A program made the position numbers and the translations under genes. Below the pieces are notes generated by a model. That model saw nothing but the letters and a program-made list of their open reading frames with translations, did not search any database and had not been told where the DNA came from. This document shows, one piece after another, positions 1-11,408 of a stretch of 64,000 nt of DNA. Positions within the stretch are counted from its first letter, which is position 1, and the number at the start of each line of letters is the position of its first letter. The stretch is from Rotaria socialis. Taxonomy: Eukaryota > Rotifera > Eurotatoria > Philodinida > Philodinidae. The stretch is taken from positions 134,154 through 198,153 of the forward strand of contig CAJNYU010000034.1 in assembly GCA_905331475.1 (NCBI GenBank), written 5' to 3'.

Positions 1-727
1 AATTTAACAAAAAAACACCCCCGCCCCCCCCCCCCCCGTCAGGGATGGTCTGGTCAATACTGACAATTTTTTCGATAGCTCAGCCATTTCTTGACAGATC
101 CTTCTCATCTTCGAGCTCGACTGAAATATTAATGAGATCATTATGTGTACGAAATTTCATGACAATTGGATGAGGCTTTCAAAGATTATCGTGTTAACAA
201 CAGGACGGACACGCTGACCGAATCTAGAGTGTACTTACTTTTTTTGAGTACACAAAAAGCATGATGTTTACTTGTCTATCGATCAAGCATCTCAATTATT
301 TTCTTTGAGTAGTTCGATTAGCTTACAATCGCTGATTTTATCATTTTCACATTTTTGTAACCAACTCCAAGCAAATATTCTTCAGTTTTCTCTCGTTCCT
401 TCTGAATTCATCGATAGTTATTATCTAACCTTTGAAAATCAACATTTTGCTGATCTAGACATTTAAGTTTCAACAACATCCATCCCCACAGACGATATCA
501 TAACACAAAACTGCAGTTCACAATTCTCTTTTAGCCTTTATCCGATTGCTATTGACACTATCTAACCATTTCTTTCCATCGAAACTTCTATTCTTTTCTT
601 TTGTGTAATTTGAAAACGAGTAAGAAGCAGACATCTATCTTGACTTGTAATTGATTAATACGATGCATCAATCAAAACATTTTCTATAAAGGAATCAAAT
701 TTACTTTGAAAAGAACTGACGATTAAG
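1..727. other. Upstream intergenic region, no gene recognised
   Basis: The window opens with a C-rich homopolymer at about 13-37. The rest is AT-rich DNA. One open frame of 64 codons lies at 272-466, but it lacks an ATG start and resembles nothing I recognise. The last stretch before 728 is probably the promoter and 5' UTR of the FAHD1 gene. I see no clear TATA box. Confidence 0.5.
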
Positions 728-1545
728 ATGACGAGTACACCGAAAAACTTTCGTTCAATTTGTACGAAAATTATTTGCGTTGGACGGAATTATAGGTAAG
801 AAAAAAATGCTGCGTTGGTTTGATGAAAAAACCAAAAAGTATTATTTTTAGTGAACATGCAAGCGAATTGGGCAATGTAAATATTTGATCTTGCTTTTTT
901 CTTAAAATGTAGGTTTGTCTTTAGACTGTACCAACGAAGCCAATAATTTTCATGAAACCACCAAGTGCATTTGTTATTGAACCGAATGATATCAAAGTAG
1001 AAAAAGAAATGTAATTAAAAATCTAATAAACTCGATTTTCAATTCTATAGATTCCATCCGAATGGGATGAAGTTCATCATGAAGTTGAATTAGGTGTTAT
1101 TATTGATAAGAAATGTCAAAATGTTTCGAAAGAAGACGCTGCAGAATATATTGCAGGTTATTGTCTAGCACTTGATATGACATCAAGAAAACTTCAAAAT
1201 GAATTGAAAGATCAAGGTCTTCCATGGTTACTTGCTAAAGGCTTTGATACATCGTGTCCATGCGGCGATTTTATTGATAAAAATGAAATCAATCTATCTT
1301 CATCGGTTAATCTTTGGCTTAGCGTCAATGGAACCATGAGGCAAAATGGTCATACGCGTGATATGATTTTTTCGGTACCAGATTTAATTGCTTTTATTTC
1401 AAAATATATTACACTTGAACATGGCGATTTAATTTTAACTGGTACACCGGCTGGTGTTGGAGCAGTCAAGAGAGGAGATCACATCGAAGCTGGAATCAAT
1501 GGAGAAAATGATTTAAAATATACAATGAAATTTAATATTGCATAG
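728..1545 (+). CDS. FAHD1: Acylpyruvase FAHD1-like (fumarylacetoacetate hydrolase family)
   Basis: This gene has four exons. The first begins at the ATG at 728 and encodes MTSTPKNFRSICTKIICVGR, followed by NY before a GT donor near 796. Exon 2 gives SEHASELGN, exon 3 gives TVPTKPIIFMKPPSAFVIEP, and exon 4 (from about 1051) carries the rest of the catalytic fold. Family hallmarks are visible: CVGRNY at the N-terminus, the metal-ligand stretch HHEVELGVII, the downstream ALDMTSR, and the conserved GDLILTGTPAGVG near the C-terminus. FAHD1 hydrolyses acylpyruvates and decarboxylates oxaloacetate, usually in mitochondria. The N-terminus here is short and no clear targeting peptide is seen. The length of about 220 residues fits the family. 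The gene is followed 141 bp later by PGM3 on the same strand, so the two may share a primary transcript. Confidence 0.9.
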
Positions 1546-1686
1546 AATTTTAAGATTGATTTTTTCCGTATCGTGCAATTGATCTATTTTAGTGCTTTCA
1601 AATGAAAAAAAAATGCTTGATTTAAATTATTAGTGATAAAGAAAATAATTCGTAGTTTGATTTATAGATTATCAGTTTTAGTCGAT

Positions 1687-4280
1687 ATGGGCGAAATTGC
1701 TAAAGAAAAACTAGCAGCTCTGTTGCTGGAATATCCAAAGCCATCGGGTATTATTTTGGGTTATGGCACAGCAGGCTTTCGAGCACGAGCTGATACACTC
1801 CCATGGATTATGATTCGAATCGGTCTTCTAGCTTCTCTTCGGTCTAAAGTGAAAAAAGGTGAATATCGTATTTTTCAATTTCTAGTTCATATTTTAAATG
1901 AAATCTTCATTCCAGCATGTATTGGTGCTATGGTTACAGCGTCACATAATCCTGAACATGATAATGGTGTTAAATTAATTGATCCATTCGGAGAAATGCT
2001 AGATCAATCATGGGAAATCTATGCAAGCAATCTATCCTCACTCGAGTATGTTCGATTAAGCAATTGTTGAAAATTAAAATTTTTCATTTAATTCTTAGTG
2101 ACAGTATTGATGCACTGTGGAATTATTTAGAAAAATTAATGACTCAATTGAATGTTCAATTAAAGGATAAAGCTACGGTTGCTATTGCATATGATACACG
2201 GTAAAGTAATGTCATTGAAGACCAACTTATTTTGCACTGAGATGCTTTTTTAGACAAAGCAGTCCACTTTTATCACATATTGTTCAACGAGCAGCCGAGA
2301 TTTTCAATACGAATATCATAAATTATGGTAGAAGAGTTTATGCGGAAATTTTCTGTTCTACTATTTTATACTTCTCATAGAACTAATGACAACACCACAA
2401 CTTCATTATACTGTTCGGTGTTATAATGATAATGAACTCTATGGACGTTGCACTGAAGTTGGTTATTTCGATAAAATTTGCACAGCGTTTAAAAACTTAA
2501 TTGAAGCAAGAAGAAATTATTCATACATTTTGATTTTATTATTTTTGTTCGCTTTCACAGATGACACCTGGCGCCAAACACCTCGAACAACTTGCTATCG
2601 ATGCTGCTAATGGAATTGGTGCTCAAAAACTGGTTGTTTTACAACAAAGATTATCAGATTTGTTTAAAATTGAAATATTTAACGATGGTACTCAAGGTCG
2701 TTTAAATGAAAAAGTAAATAAAAACAAACAATACGAGACTGTTTAACCCATTGTTAATCATCCAGTAGAGTTGGAATGGATCAAAAAGTGACCTATTAGA
2801 CTTGAACGATATAAAATTTTGAATTTATTATTTATTTGGTTTTGTGACTAAAGACGGTACATTTACAATGTCTCGCTCTGATGCAAGAAATACTTATTTA
2901 CGACATTTTTGAAAGATGGAATAAAACGTCATTGACGCATTAGCGTATCTCAGAGCAGTATACAGGGTGACACAATCTGGTTACGATGAGCAAGCGCAGC
3001 TATATCACATTTCACATTTTAATTCTGTAAGGATTGCGCAAATTACTTTTTCGAGTATTCTTCTATTTTTCAGAAGTCGGAATATTGATGACGAGCGGGT
3101 TTCTCTCGTTTAATAACCTATTACGACTATGCAGTTAATTCCCATGAAAAAGTTGTAAAGTTTAGTTTCATTTTTGTTTTAAACTTTGCCACTGATTTAG
3201 TGTGGTGCTGATTATGTCAAGTTATATCAAAAAGCACCGGAAGGTTTACCTTTAACGAACTATCCAAAGTATTGCTCGATTGATGGCGATGCTGATCGTT
3301 TGATTTACTATTTTATCGATCAAAATCAACATTTTCGTATGCTTGATGGTGATCGTTTTTCAGTGTTATTTGCATCATTTATTTCCAAAAAATTAAAAGA
3401 AGCTAAATTAATTGATCAAGTTAAAATAGGCGTTATTCAAACAGCTTATGCTAATGGAAGTTCAACAAATTATGTTATTAATACAATGGTAGACTTATTT
3501 TGTATCGAGAATAATAAGAATAATTAAATTGACAATTTCATCTAGAACGTTCCTGTGGCATGTGTACCCACTGGTGTGAAACATTTACATCATAAAGCAC
3601 TTGATTTTGATGTTGGCATTTACTTTGAAGCAAACGGACATGGAACAGTAGGCTGGCGTTTTTTCGTAGATAGAATGTTAACTAGAGTTTATTCAGGTTT
3701 TATTTAGTGATGATTTAAAAACTAGAGTAAAATCAGTCATGGAAGACGAAAAGTAAATTGAATGATAATGTCACATGTTTTATTTCAATTGATTTTCTTT
3801 TGGTATAGTCGACCAGACGATGAAAAGCTAGCTGCAAAACAACTTCATGTATTTATTGATATAATCAATGAAACAGTTGGTGATGCTCTAGCTGATTTGT
3901 TGGCAACCGAGGCTATTCTTTGTTTAATGAATTTATCGATAGAAGGATGGTTAGATTTATACCATGATTTACCTCAACGACAATTAAAAGTAGCGGTTAA
4001 AGATCGAACCATGATACAAACAACAGATGCGGAACGACGTTGTACTGCTCCTGCTCATCTACAAGATTGTATCGATGAACTTGTGTCGAAATATCCATCG
4101 GGCCGTTCATTTGTTCGGTAAAGCAAAAACAAGAACCAAATTAGTTATTCTTTTTTCCTTCTTTATAGACCATCAGGTACAGAAGATATCGTACGTGTCT
4201 ATGCTGAAGCAACTACGCAAGCTGATGCTGATCAACTTGCTGATGAAGTACGAAAGATAGTTCAAGAATTAACAAAATAA
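1687..4280 (+). CDS. PGM3: Phosphoacetylglucosamine mutase (PGM3/AGM1)
   Basis: The enzyme converts GlcNAc-6-phosphate to GlcNAc-1-phosphate in cytosolic UDP-GlcNAc synthesis. The three key loops of the alpha-D-phosphohexomutase family are present in order. They are the phosphoserine loop [11 protein letters not shown] (exon 2, about 1935), the metal-binding loop SIDGDADR (about 3280) and the phosphate-binding loop [14 protein letters not shown] (about 4170). Other family stretches are [10 protein letters not shown] near the start, [23 protein letters not shown] and FEANGHGT. The gene has about ten exons, mostly with short introns; one is longer, at about 2717-3200. Exons join in frame by GT-AG sites. 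The exception is a 55-bp intron at 2506-2560 that appears to use a GC donor. The start at 1687 was chosen because an AG acceptor-like site precedes it and the protein then aligns with the family N-terminus. Confidence 0.92.
2506..2560 (+). other. PGM3: Probable GC-AG intron within PGM3
   Basis: The exon ending in AFKNLIE is in frame 1. The next homologous block, [18 protein letters not shown], is in frame 2. A 55-bp intron from GCAAGAAG to TTTCACAG restores the frame exactly. No GT donor lies at a suitable position, so the donor appears to be GC. Confidence 0.6.
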
Positions 4281-4642
4281 ATGGTTATTGTCATCTGATA
4301 GAATATTTAGTTGAGAGATATTCGTATGATACTTTTTCAGGTCAAAAGTTCTCTTTTTATTTAATATTAAATAATCTCCTTATTCGGCAGTTTATATTGG
4401 GTTTATTCGAAAAGAAAATGCGCAATAAAATTGATTTATATGCATATAATTGTTTTTTCACATTTGAAACATTCACTTTGATCATTGTTATCAGTTACTA
4501 ATTTGCATGAAGATCCAAGGTGGTTTTGGAGCAATGAATTGTTCATGATAAAAATTCACGTTGAAACAATATCGTTCACCACTATATTAACTTTTTAAAC
4601 ATAGTAGTTAATCAGATTTTTTCATAAGAAACTAGATGTTAA
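4281..4642. other. PGM3 3' flank
   Basis: This stretch is AT-rich DNA after the PGM3 stop codon. It probably contains the 3' UTR. I see no gene or clear repeat in it. Confidence 0.4.
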
Positions 4643-5399
4643 GGTTGGTGTGCCGTAAAAAGACCGAAAGGAAAAATGTCGAAAGGGAAAAATATCGTAA
4701 GGAAAAATATAGAAAATGACGAAAGGAAAAATGTCGAAAGAAAAACGTCGAACGAAAAATATCGAAAGAAAAAATATCGAAAGGGAAAAATGTCGAAAAT
4801 TTGCATTAAGATGTTTTTATTCTTGAAATCATAATAGCATCATAGCATAAATCATAGATAAATAAGAGTTATAAAGAAAGATACAAATATCCAATATTTA
4901 CTAGTTGTTGTTGTTTTATTCAGTTTGAAAATATATTCATCTGATACAAGCAAAGGTTTTCCTTTTTGCGACATAATAAATGAAATAACTGGAGATGGTG
5001 AATGATTGTCACCAGATAAAAATGAGCAAGCTGTAGTCATCATGATAGAATTTTAATCGTTGTATACTATTTACGCCTATTTTAGCTAGTTTTCATAAGA
5101 TATTACTTATCAATAGTATCAAGGGTTATCATTGTCAAACCAATGGAATAATCAGATCAACAGCAATGAACAATAAACTATTAGAACCTTCATTTAGTAG
5201 ACGTCGCTTTTTTCTATCTTTTCTGTTTTCGACATTTTTCCTTTTCGATATTTTCCTTTCGACATTTTTACTTTTCGACATTTTTCTCTTCGACATTTAT
5301 CCATTCGACATTTTTCCCTTTCGATATTTTTCTTTCGGTGTTTTTCTTTCGGTTTTTTTCCTTTCGATATTTTTCCTTTCGGCCTTTCTACGGCCAACC
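4643..5399. mobile_element. Foldback / Mutator-like element with minisatellite inverted repeats
   Basis: The left arm (about 4643-4800) is a tandem array of units of roughly 17 bp, such as CGAAAGGAAAAATGT. The right arm (about 5208-5399) is the reverse complement of the same array, with units such as TTTCGACATTTTTCC. The outer ends match: GGTTGGTGTGCC on the left and GGCCAACC on the right. The loop of about 400 bp carries a minus-strand frame resembling a FLYWCH zinc finger. Long, repetitive inverted repeats together with FLYWCH sequence suggest a non-autonomous Mutator-like element. I could not identify a convincing target-site duplication. Confidence 0.75.
4852..5043 (-). pseudogene. FLYWCH zinc-finger fragment inside the foldback element
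   Basis: This minus-strand frame of 63 codons begins MMTTACSFLSGD and contains SQKGKPLLVSDEYIFKLN and TSKYW. The pattern is a run of hydrophobic residues, then S-x-x-G-x-P-L-L-V, then a Y-x-F segment, then a later YW. It resembles the first half of the FLYWCH domain found in Mutator-like transposases and some host proteins. The Cys expected after YW is absent or lies beyond a splice site. The frame is therefore partial and probably a remnant of an element protein. The family assignment is by eye only. Confidence 0.45.
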
Positions 5400-6039
5400 A
5401 TTAAAATCTCAATTTTAACCAACTCTCGTTGGTAATTTTCTCCTTTCTGTTCTGTTCTTATCAAACTCAACAGTCATCATCGCATTTTTTCTACCAATAG
5501 AAACAATATTTGTCAATATTCTATCAATGTATAATTCATATATGCGTATGGTTGGCAGAAAGATATCGCACCAACGTAGTTCTCACAACTTTCATGAATG
5601 TGATCTAAAAACATTGATTGAGCCAATCTCTAGAAGTGGCCAGAAAGAGGAAAAATATTTTGTCCCATTTCTTATGAGTCACTCGTTATGACCTAACTGG
5701 CTCATCATGTGTAGGATACCCAGTGTACATAAATAATCTATTCATTTGAGTGAATTGTTAAGCTTCAAAATTCAGCAATATTAGTTTGACGAGTGTAAAA
5801 GTGGTTAGTGTCTAAGAAAGGTCAAACGTATACCGTGAGAACTGAATCTCCTCGTCCTCAAATTTCTGGTTATACTACTACTAATTAATACGCCATAGTA
5901 GTACATATCATATATATATATATATATATAACAACGAATTTGATTCTGATGCTGGAATTAAGCACAGGAAAAAGACCAGTATTATGAAATTTAAAATAAA
6001 ATAGTGAGACGGAACAAATTATTGGCTAATAAAAAAATT
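5400..6039. other. Intergenic region with a TA microsatellite
   Basis: I see no gene here. A (TA)n tract lies at about 5909-5930. The 7-T run on the minus strand (plus positions 6031-6037) directly follows the tRNA 3' end and fits a Pol III terminator. Confidence 0.5.
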
Positions 6040-6122
6040 TGCCAGGGATGGGGATCGAACCCATGCTCACTATTGTGAATTGGATCTTAAGTCCAACGCC
6101 TTAACCACTCGGCCACCCTGGC
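6040..6122 (-). tRNA. tRNA-Leu (anticodon UAA)
   Basis: Read on the minus strand, the acceptor stem is GCCAGGG pairing with CCCTGGC, and A is the discriminator base. The D-arm contains TGGCCGAGTGG, which is also a good Pol III A box. The anticodon stem is TTGGA/TCCAA with loop CTTAAGA, giving anticodon TAA. A long variable arm, typical of a class II leucine tRNA, follows, and then a T-arm with GGTTCGATCCC (B box). The discriminator A and variable arm agree with Leu identity. No intron is seen and CCA is not encoded. A T-run just downstream acts as the likely terminator. Confidence 0.95.
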
Positions 6123-9098
6123 ACGGAATTTATTTGCCTAAAGTGACCTTCTAAATTGTTACTGTATAGTATCTACTTCCAAATCAAATTTCTAACGGAC
6201 AATTAAATATACGAATGGACGATCGATTTAGGTTCTTACACTTGGTGTTGACCTGCCTGTTGTAATTAGATATAAATAACTTATCTTTTCATGTTCTAGA
6301 ATAAATTTCACTACTGGTGAACTCGTTCAGTTTATTTCTTAATAAGAAATATATTGTAAAAGACGTTTCGGTGAAAACAATAATATCATATTACCTCAGA
6401 GTGTATTTCACAAAAAATACATACAGAGACATCTATTCAGATGCAAAACAAATAGCTTCTATAAGGCTTAATATAGTTGCACATTTCATTCCAACTTTAC
6501 AAATGATTGTCTAAAACTAAATGTGATTGATTTTGCTCTTCATGGCTCATTGTTTGGTCTATCAGAAGCGTATTAAAAAAAATACACTTATCGAAATAGT
6601 TGAAAAAGTATTCTTTTCGATTTTGAATGAATTTTGAGTATGATTAGAATAAAAAATTAATTGACATTCAGTTGTCGTTCAACAATAGGAGATTGTGGTT
6701 GTTTATGCTTTTAATTCTTGAAGTTCTATTGCTAGAGAAAAAGAATCAAAAAATATAAAATTTTCCTTTTCTTATCTATGTTCTCAAGACATAATTATAC
6801 TGCTCTGTGTAGTTTCGCTTATAATTATGATTGAATTAAAGCAAAAAGAATTCCTTACTATACATATTTCACAATAATCGATAAAACTCTCCTTCATGTC
6901 AGCGAAGAAAATCAACATTATCTTAATTAATTATATGCGATACAAACGATGTACTATTCATATGACATATTCGTGAATATTTTCACGACAATCATTTGTA
7001 TAGCTATATACGAATGCACAAGAGAAGACAATCGATTAGACGATTTAGCGACTATTTGCGTTTGACCATATCATATCGGATATATAAATATAATATTTTT
7101 CATTATAGATTAACAAATACTGTTGATATTGAATATAGACACAGAGCGCAATTCCTGGTATTGAGTACAAATAATATCTATCGGCCAATGTAGACACAAA
7201 GTGAAACATGTTACTTCACAACGTATATAATCTAAAAAGATACGAAAATTTTCTTGACATAATTATTCTCCTCAATTCTTCCTTAGTGTTTGCTAGGATC
7301 ATTGACATATTTTCATGATAACTAAAGTAATTATTGTCATCTTCGAATTGTTTTCAACAAAAATTTACTTAATATAAACAATGGCGATCAGTTGTTACCT
7401 AAGATAACTTTCAATAACGTTATCACTATTTGCTATCATTAAGTATACTATTGCTCATGAAAATATCTAGTCTATATTTGAATAACTACTAGAACTTGTG
7501 ACATGTTGAATACAAACATGATATCAAGTAATGCTACTGTTTGTATTCGAATTGTTTAATTAGTTAGTAGTTATTTTCAAATGTTTGTTTCCTTTTTGAA
7601 CGATCTATTTCAATGTCATCGGTTTCAAACTAAATTTTATCGTAAATCATGATCAATGTAGTTATTATGTATAATTATTTCTGATATTTTTTCGTTGAAG
7701 CAATAATTAATAAAAATGACAAAAAAATGCTACTGTATGAAATAAATATATTGAAACCATGATTAGAATTATTATTGCAAAAGTACAAATATTGTTCTGC
7801 AATAAAAAAAAAAACCTAGTGTTTTATCTTTTCTGGACGAAAACTATTGTTTATAGTGATCAACATTTACAAAATCTGGAAAGATTCACATGGTTGCATC
7901 TATGAAGAGAATCTTCATAAATTGCTTATCGTGTGTAATTGTTAAAATATACAGCTGTTGCATGAATCTTTAATAATATAGAGTAGAAGATAGCTACTTA
8001 AAACTGCTCAGTTGTTGATCCAGTAGAATCTTATCTGAAATTAATGGAAATACTAGATAAGTATTTTACATGTAGGTTTTCTTTTCAAAAGAAAACAAAA
8101 ATTTATGAAATCTTGATTTATTCTTATTTTCTAAATCTAAATTGTGTCGTATTCATAAGACAATAATGTATTGAAAACAAATAATTACTAATAGTGTCTG
8201 TCTTGACATTCGAGTTGTCTTCTATTGTCTATATTTTTGATATGTTTATTCTTGGTTCACAACCTTTTCCTTCTTTGTTTCTGACATATGTCGATTAATA
8301 ACATAGGTCCCTTTTGTTTGTTGTTTATGTAGTCATGATTGGAACGTTTGAAAAAATCAATCATTTGAAAAAGCTAAAGTATGAACATATGTGTCACTAA
8401 ATTCTACAGATGATGATAAAAAGAATGTTATTGCAATATATACCATAGAATTAAGTATCAATAGAAACATAAAATTCTTTGCCCGTAGTATATCTGAGTA
8501 TAATTCTATTCTGTTAGAATATCACATGTTGCTCTATATTTCTGAATACATATGTTTTGTTTGCATATTATCATTATCGATCTCATTTCTTTCTAAATTA
8601 AAAAAAAATGTTATTCACAATGGACGCAGCTAAATATTTGACTGTTTCTCATTCACATCTTTAATATTCACAAACATTCTTGTCGTCTTTTAAAAAGCTT
8701 ATTGATATAGAAGTGAAAAGGTGTGATTCAATTAGAAATCGATTAACAGTATGTGTTGTGTTTAGATATAATATATATATATATACATATATATATACCT
8801 AACGGCGGGAAAAAATCAACAATCACATGTACGTCAAATATAGACATTTGCTGCTTGTTTGACAACTGTTCATTTTTCTTTCTCGATTCTCATCATCATC
8901 ACCATCTCAGTGTGAATCCCTCATATGGAGCTATCTTTCTGTCATTTAAAATTGTATATCGATAGCTATACGTTTTTTTTTCTTTTTCTTTTTTGCTCCC
9001 TCTCTTATCTATTTTATTCGTTTGCTTATTATTGTCGAGAGCTTAATGCAGGTGCACTACGCCATAGGCGATTTGCATGTCTACGTCGCTGCGCGACT
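6123..9098. other. Long AT-rich intergenic region
   Basis: About 3 kb with only short, unrecognisable open frames on both strands. A TA-rich microsatellite lies at about 8768-8800. The 3' end (about 8960-9098) becomes less AT-rich and holds elements next to the TATA box of the next gene, including an octamer ATTTGCAT at 9071-9078 and an E-box CAGGTG near 9049. Confidence 0.45.
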
Positions 9099-9109
9099 TT
9101 TATATAAAC
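9099..9109 (+). promoter_or_regulatory. TATA box, candidate promoter of the HLH gene
   Basis: TTTATATAAAC is a strong TATA match in a locally GC-richer stretch. A plausible 5' UTR exon follows, ending at a good donor (GTAAGTATT) near 9429. The next good acceptor is TCTATTGTAG at 11010, 12 bases before the HLH start codon. Assignment to this gene is inferred from position and strand. Confidence 0.5.
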
Positions 9110-9428
9110 AAAGAACAAGAAACCAGTAACACCTGATGAGAGAATACACGAAAATTGGTCTTCAATATAACATCAAATCTCTGTTGATGTTTGATAAAAG
9201 AGAAAGAGAGAGAAAGCGAGAATCGTTCACAGCTTCCCAATCAAACAATCAACCATTAGAGAAAAAGAGAAAGAAGAAGAACTGAGAGGAAAAAAAAGAA
9301 AAAAGGACAGCAGACAGAAGCTGTATGTTTACATATCTCTCTTGCCTTTAGTGCACGATATACCAGTATCATTGACGATCAAGCAACAATACCCTATCAG
9401 TTCACTTGTAATATTGTTAGAAAATTGA

Positions 9429-11010
9429 GTAAGTATTAGTTTTTATATGTGCACTATCATTTCTTGTGTTACACAGTCTTTTATTACTCGTTAAAACTCA
9501 CATAAAAGTCAGTGATTATAACAGTTCGTATATGAGTGTTTGTATCATACTAAGAGTCAGTAGTTTTTTTCTTGTGTAAGTTTATATAGACGCTTAAATA
9601 TATAACTAAAGAGTCATGATATATCTAATTTTAATGTACAGCTGTTCGAATCACCCTAAACAAAAATGCTTATCTTCTTACATCTTCTGAAACATAGGTG
9701 CCGACAGACGAACATGCCATGCATACGCTAAACCGTTTATAACTCTCTAACTCGTTTTACGTCAACAGCTGGCAATAGCAACAGCATCAATTCGATTTTG
9801 CCATCTATCAGTCTCTTCGTTTTTTTTTGCCTTGCTCATACTGGGAATATACACTCGTGCAACTTCTGTTCTAATCCCCCAAAGAGAACCAAATGGTCCC
9901 TTCGTAAAAATAAAAAACATATGTTCTATATTCTCTTCTCTCTGTTTGCCGCTTTAGCTAGGCTAATTTTTAACTTATGCTCTGCCTTCGTCTTCCGTAA
10001 GTTCATCTCCGAAACAGATGGCTTTTCTTTTTTTTTTTCTTTTTTTCCAAATAGCATCGACTTTTATTTCCCTATTTATGATTTTTGTGGACAAGAAAAT
10101 AATCACAAAACAAAAAAAAGTAAACCTCACAAATTTCATATTGTTTTCTGCCTTAGTACAAGTGAAAATATGATTGACGGAGTTATTGATTTTGACCATC
10201 ACAAAACTAGCATCTCTAACCTTTTCTATATATGTATGTATGTAAGCGTAGCTATCGTTGATAGTTAAGTAAAGCAAATCGTTTTGTTTGATTGATACGC
10301 GCTAACCTTTTGTGCAGCTGCTACTATATGTATTAGTGCACGCGTAAGATAGACAACAGACCAGATACCTGTCCATTCATTTTTTTCCTCTTCCTCTTGT
10401 AACATCTGCATCAATCGCATGTTTATTCATTAAAGATTTTGCAGCTGCACATAAACAGATGACGCTATGAAGAAGAGTCAACGACAACGACGACGATAAT
10501 GATGATGATGTTCAAAGAGAGAAAAAAATTGCATTTTTTCACATGGCGCGACTAATCCTAAAACAAATAGATCTATATACGTGTATACGTATATATATAT
10601 ATATATATATGTCGCGTCATATAATTGAAAAAATATTTTGTTTGAAGTGAAATGAACACCCACGTAGATTCGGCGTCGGTTGACTAGCTTAAAAGAAGAA
10701 TCATTTATATTAGTGCATCAGTTTCATTTTTGTTCTTTGTGCATTAAGTGTTCGTTGTAAGAGACAAACCTATGCTTACGAAGAAAATACATTGAAAGAA
10801 GAACAATAATGGCAGATTAGATAGTATAGTGCGTATATGTTTCTTTTCTTCTTCTTTTTCTTCAATGCATGCACACATACGTAGACAAACAGATAGATAG
10901 ATAGAGAGAGATTGACGAATGAGGTCTATTGTATGTTGTTGTAACTTGAGTAGCATAGAAGATGATCGACAGTCATTAACTAGTTTATGTTCTTTATTTG
11001 TCTATTGTAG
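9429..11010 (+). promoter_or_regulatory. Candidate long first intron with an E-box cluster
   Basis: Between the donor near 9429 and the acceptor at 11010 lie four CAGCTG sites (9639, 9766, 10315, 10442) and three CAGATG/CATCTG sites (10015, 10403, 10456). The region also has TA and GATA-type microsatellites, for example at about 10590-10610 and 10889-10910. The small open frames here lack support as genes. E-boxes are bHLH binding sites, so bHLH control of the downstream HLH gene is a reasonable inference. Confidence 0.4.
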
Positions 11011-11021
11011 ATTACTATATC

Positions 11022-11408
11022 ATGACATCGACTACTTTTACAAATACAGACGATAATTATTATGAATTAGGGCAAGAATTTAAAAAACTTGCTTCGCTCG
11101 TACCAACAATACCAAAAGATGAATGTCTTTCGGAACTTGAATTTATTGAATTTGTTATTGCTTACATTCGTCAATTACAACAACTTCTTTCACATGATCA
11201 ATGGAGTGAATGTTTAAATAAATTGGCATCATCTATGAAGAATTCTCTTCTATCATCAACATCTTCACCACCATCTTCTCCACATGCAACAAATCTATTG
11301 AATCAATTAATAAATGAATCTCCACGAACGCAAACAAATGAAAACTCATCGATTATACGTCGAAATCCATTGGCAACCATTAATCTAGACAATACTCGAT
11401 TATCGTGA
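11022..11408 (+). CDS. ID-type helix-loop-helix protein (bHLH inhibitor)
   Basis: This is a protein of 128 residues in a single coding exon. Residues about 14-54 form a helix-loop-helix: YELGQEFKKLASLVPTIPKD, then a short loop, then LSELEFIEFVIAYIRQLQQL. The spacing and the VPTIP and IxYIRQLQ signatures match the ID / extramacrochaetae family. The segment before helix 1 (TNTDDNYY) is acidic rather than basic, so the protein should dimerise with bHLH factors without binding DNA. The remainder is Ser/Thr/Asn-rich and has no domain I recognise. The ATG at 11022 was chosen because an AG acceptor lies 12 bases upstream. It could also be a divergent bHLH lacking its basic region for other reasons. 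Confidence 0.75.
   Translation: MTSTTFTNTDDNYYELGQEFKKLASLVPTIPKDECLSELEFIEFVIAYIRQLQQLLSHDQWSECLNKLASSMKNSLLSSTSSPPSSPHATNLLNQLINESPRTQTNENSSIIRRNPLATINLDNTRLS

Noticed and set aside
272..466. 64-codon frame near the window start
   Set aside because: No ATG start and no recognisable homology.
5166..5435. Phe-rich plus-strand and Lys-rich minus-strand open frames
   Set aside because: They are translations of the minisatellite arm of the foldback element, and the repeating residues follow the repeat unit.
9798..10277. Open frames of 156 (+) and 100 (-) codons overlapping on opposite strands
   Set aside because: They lie in the presumed first intron of the HLH gene, are low in complexity and match no family I know.
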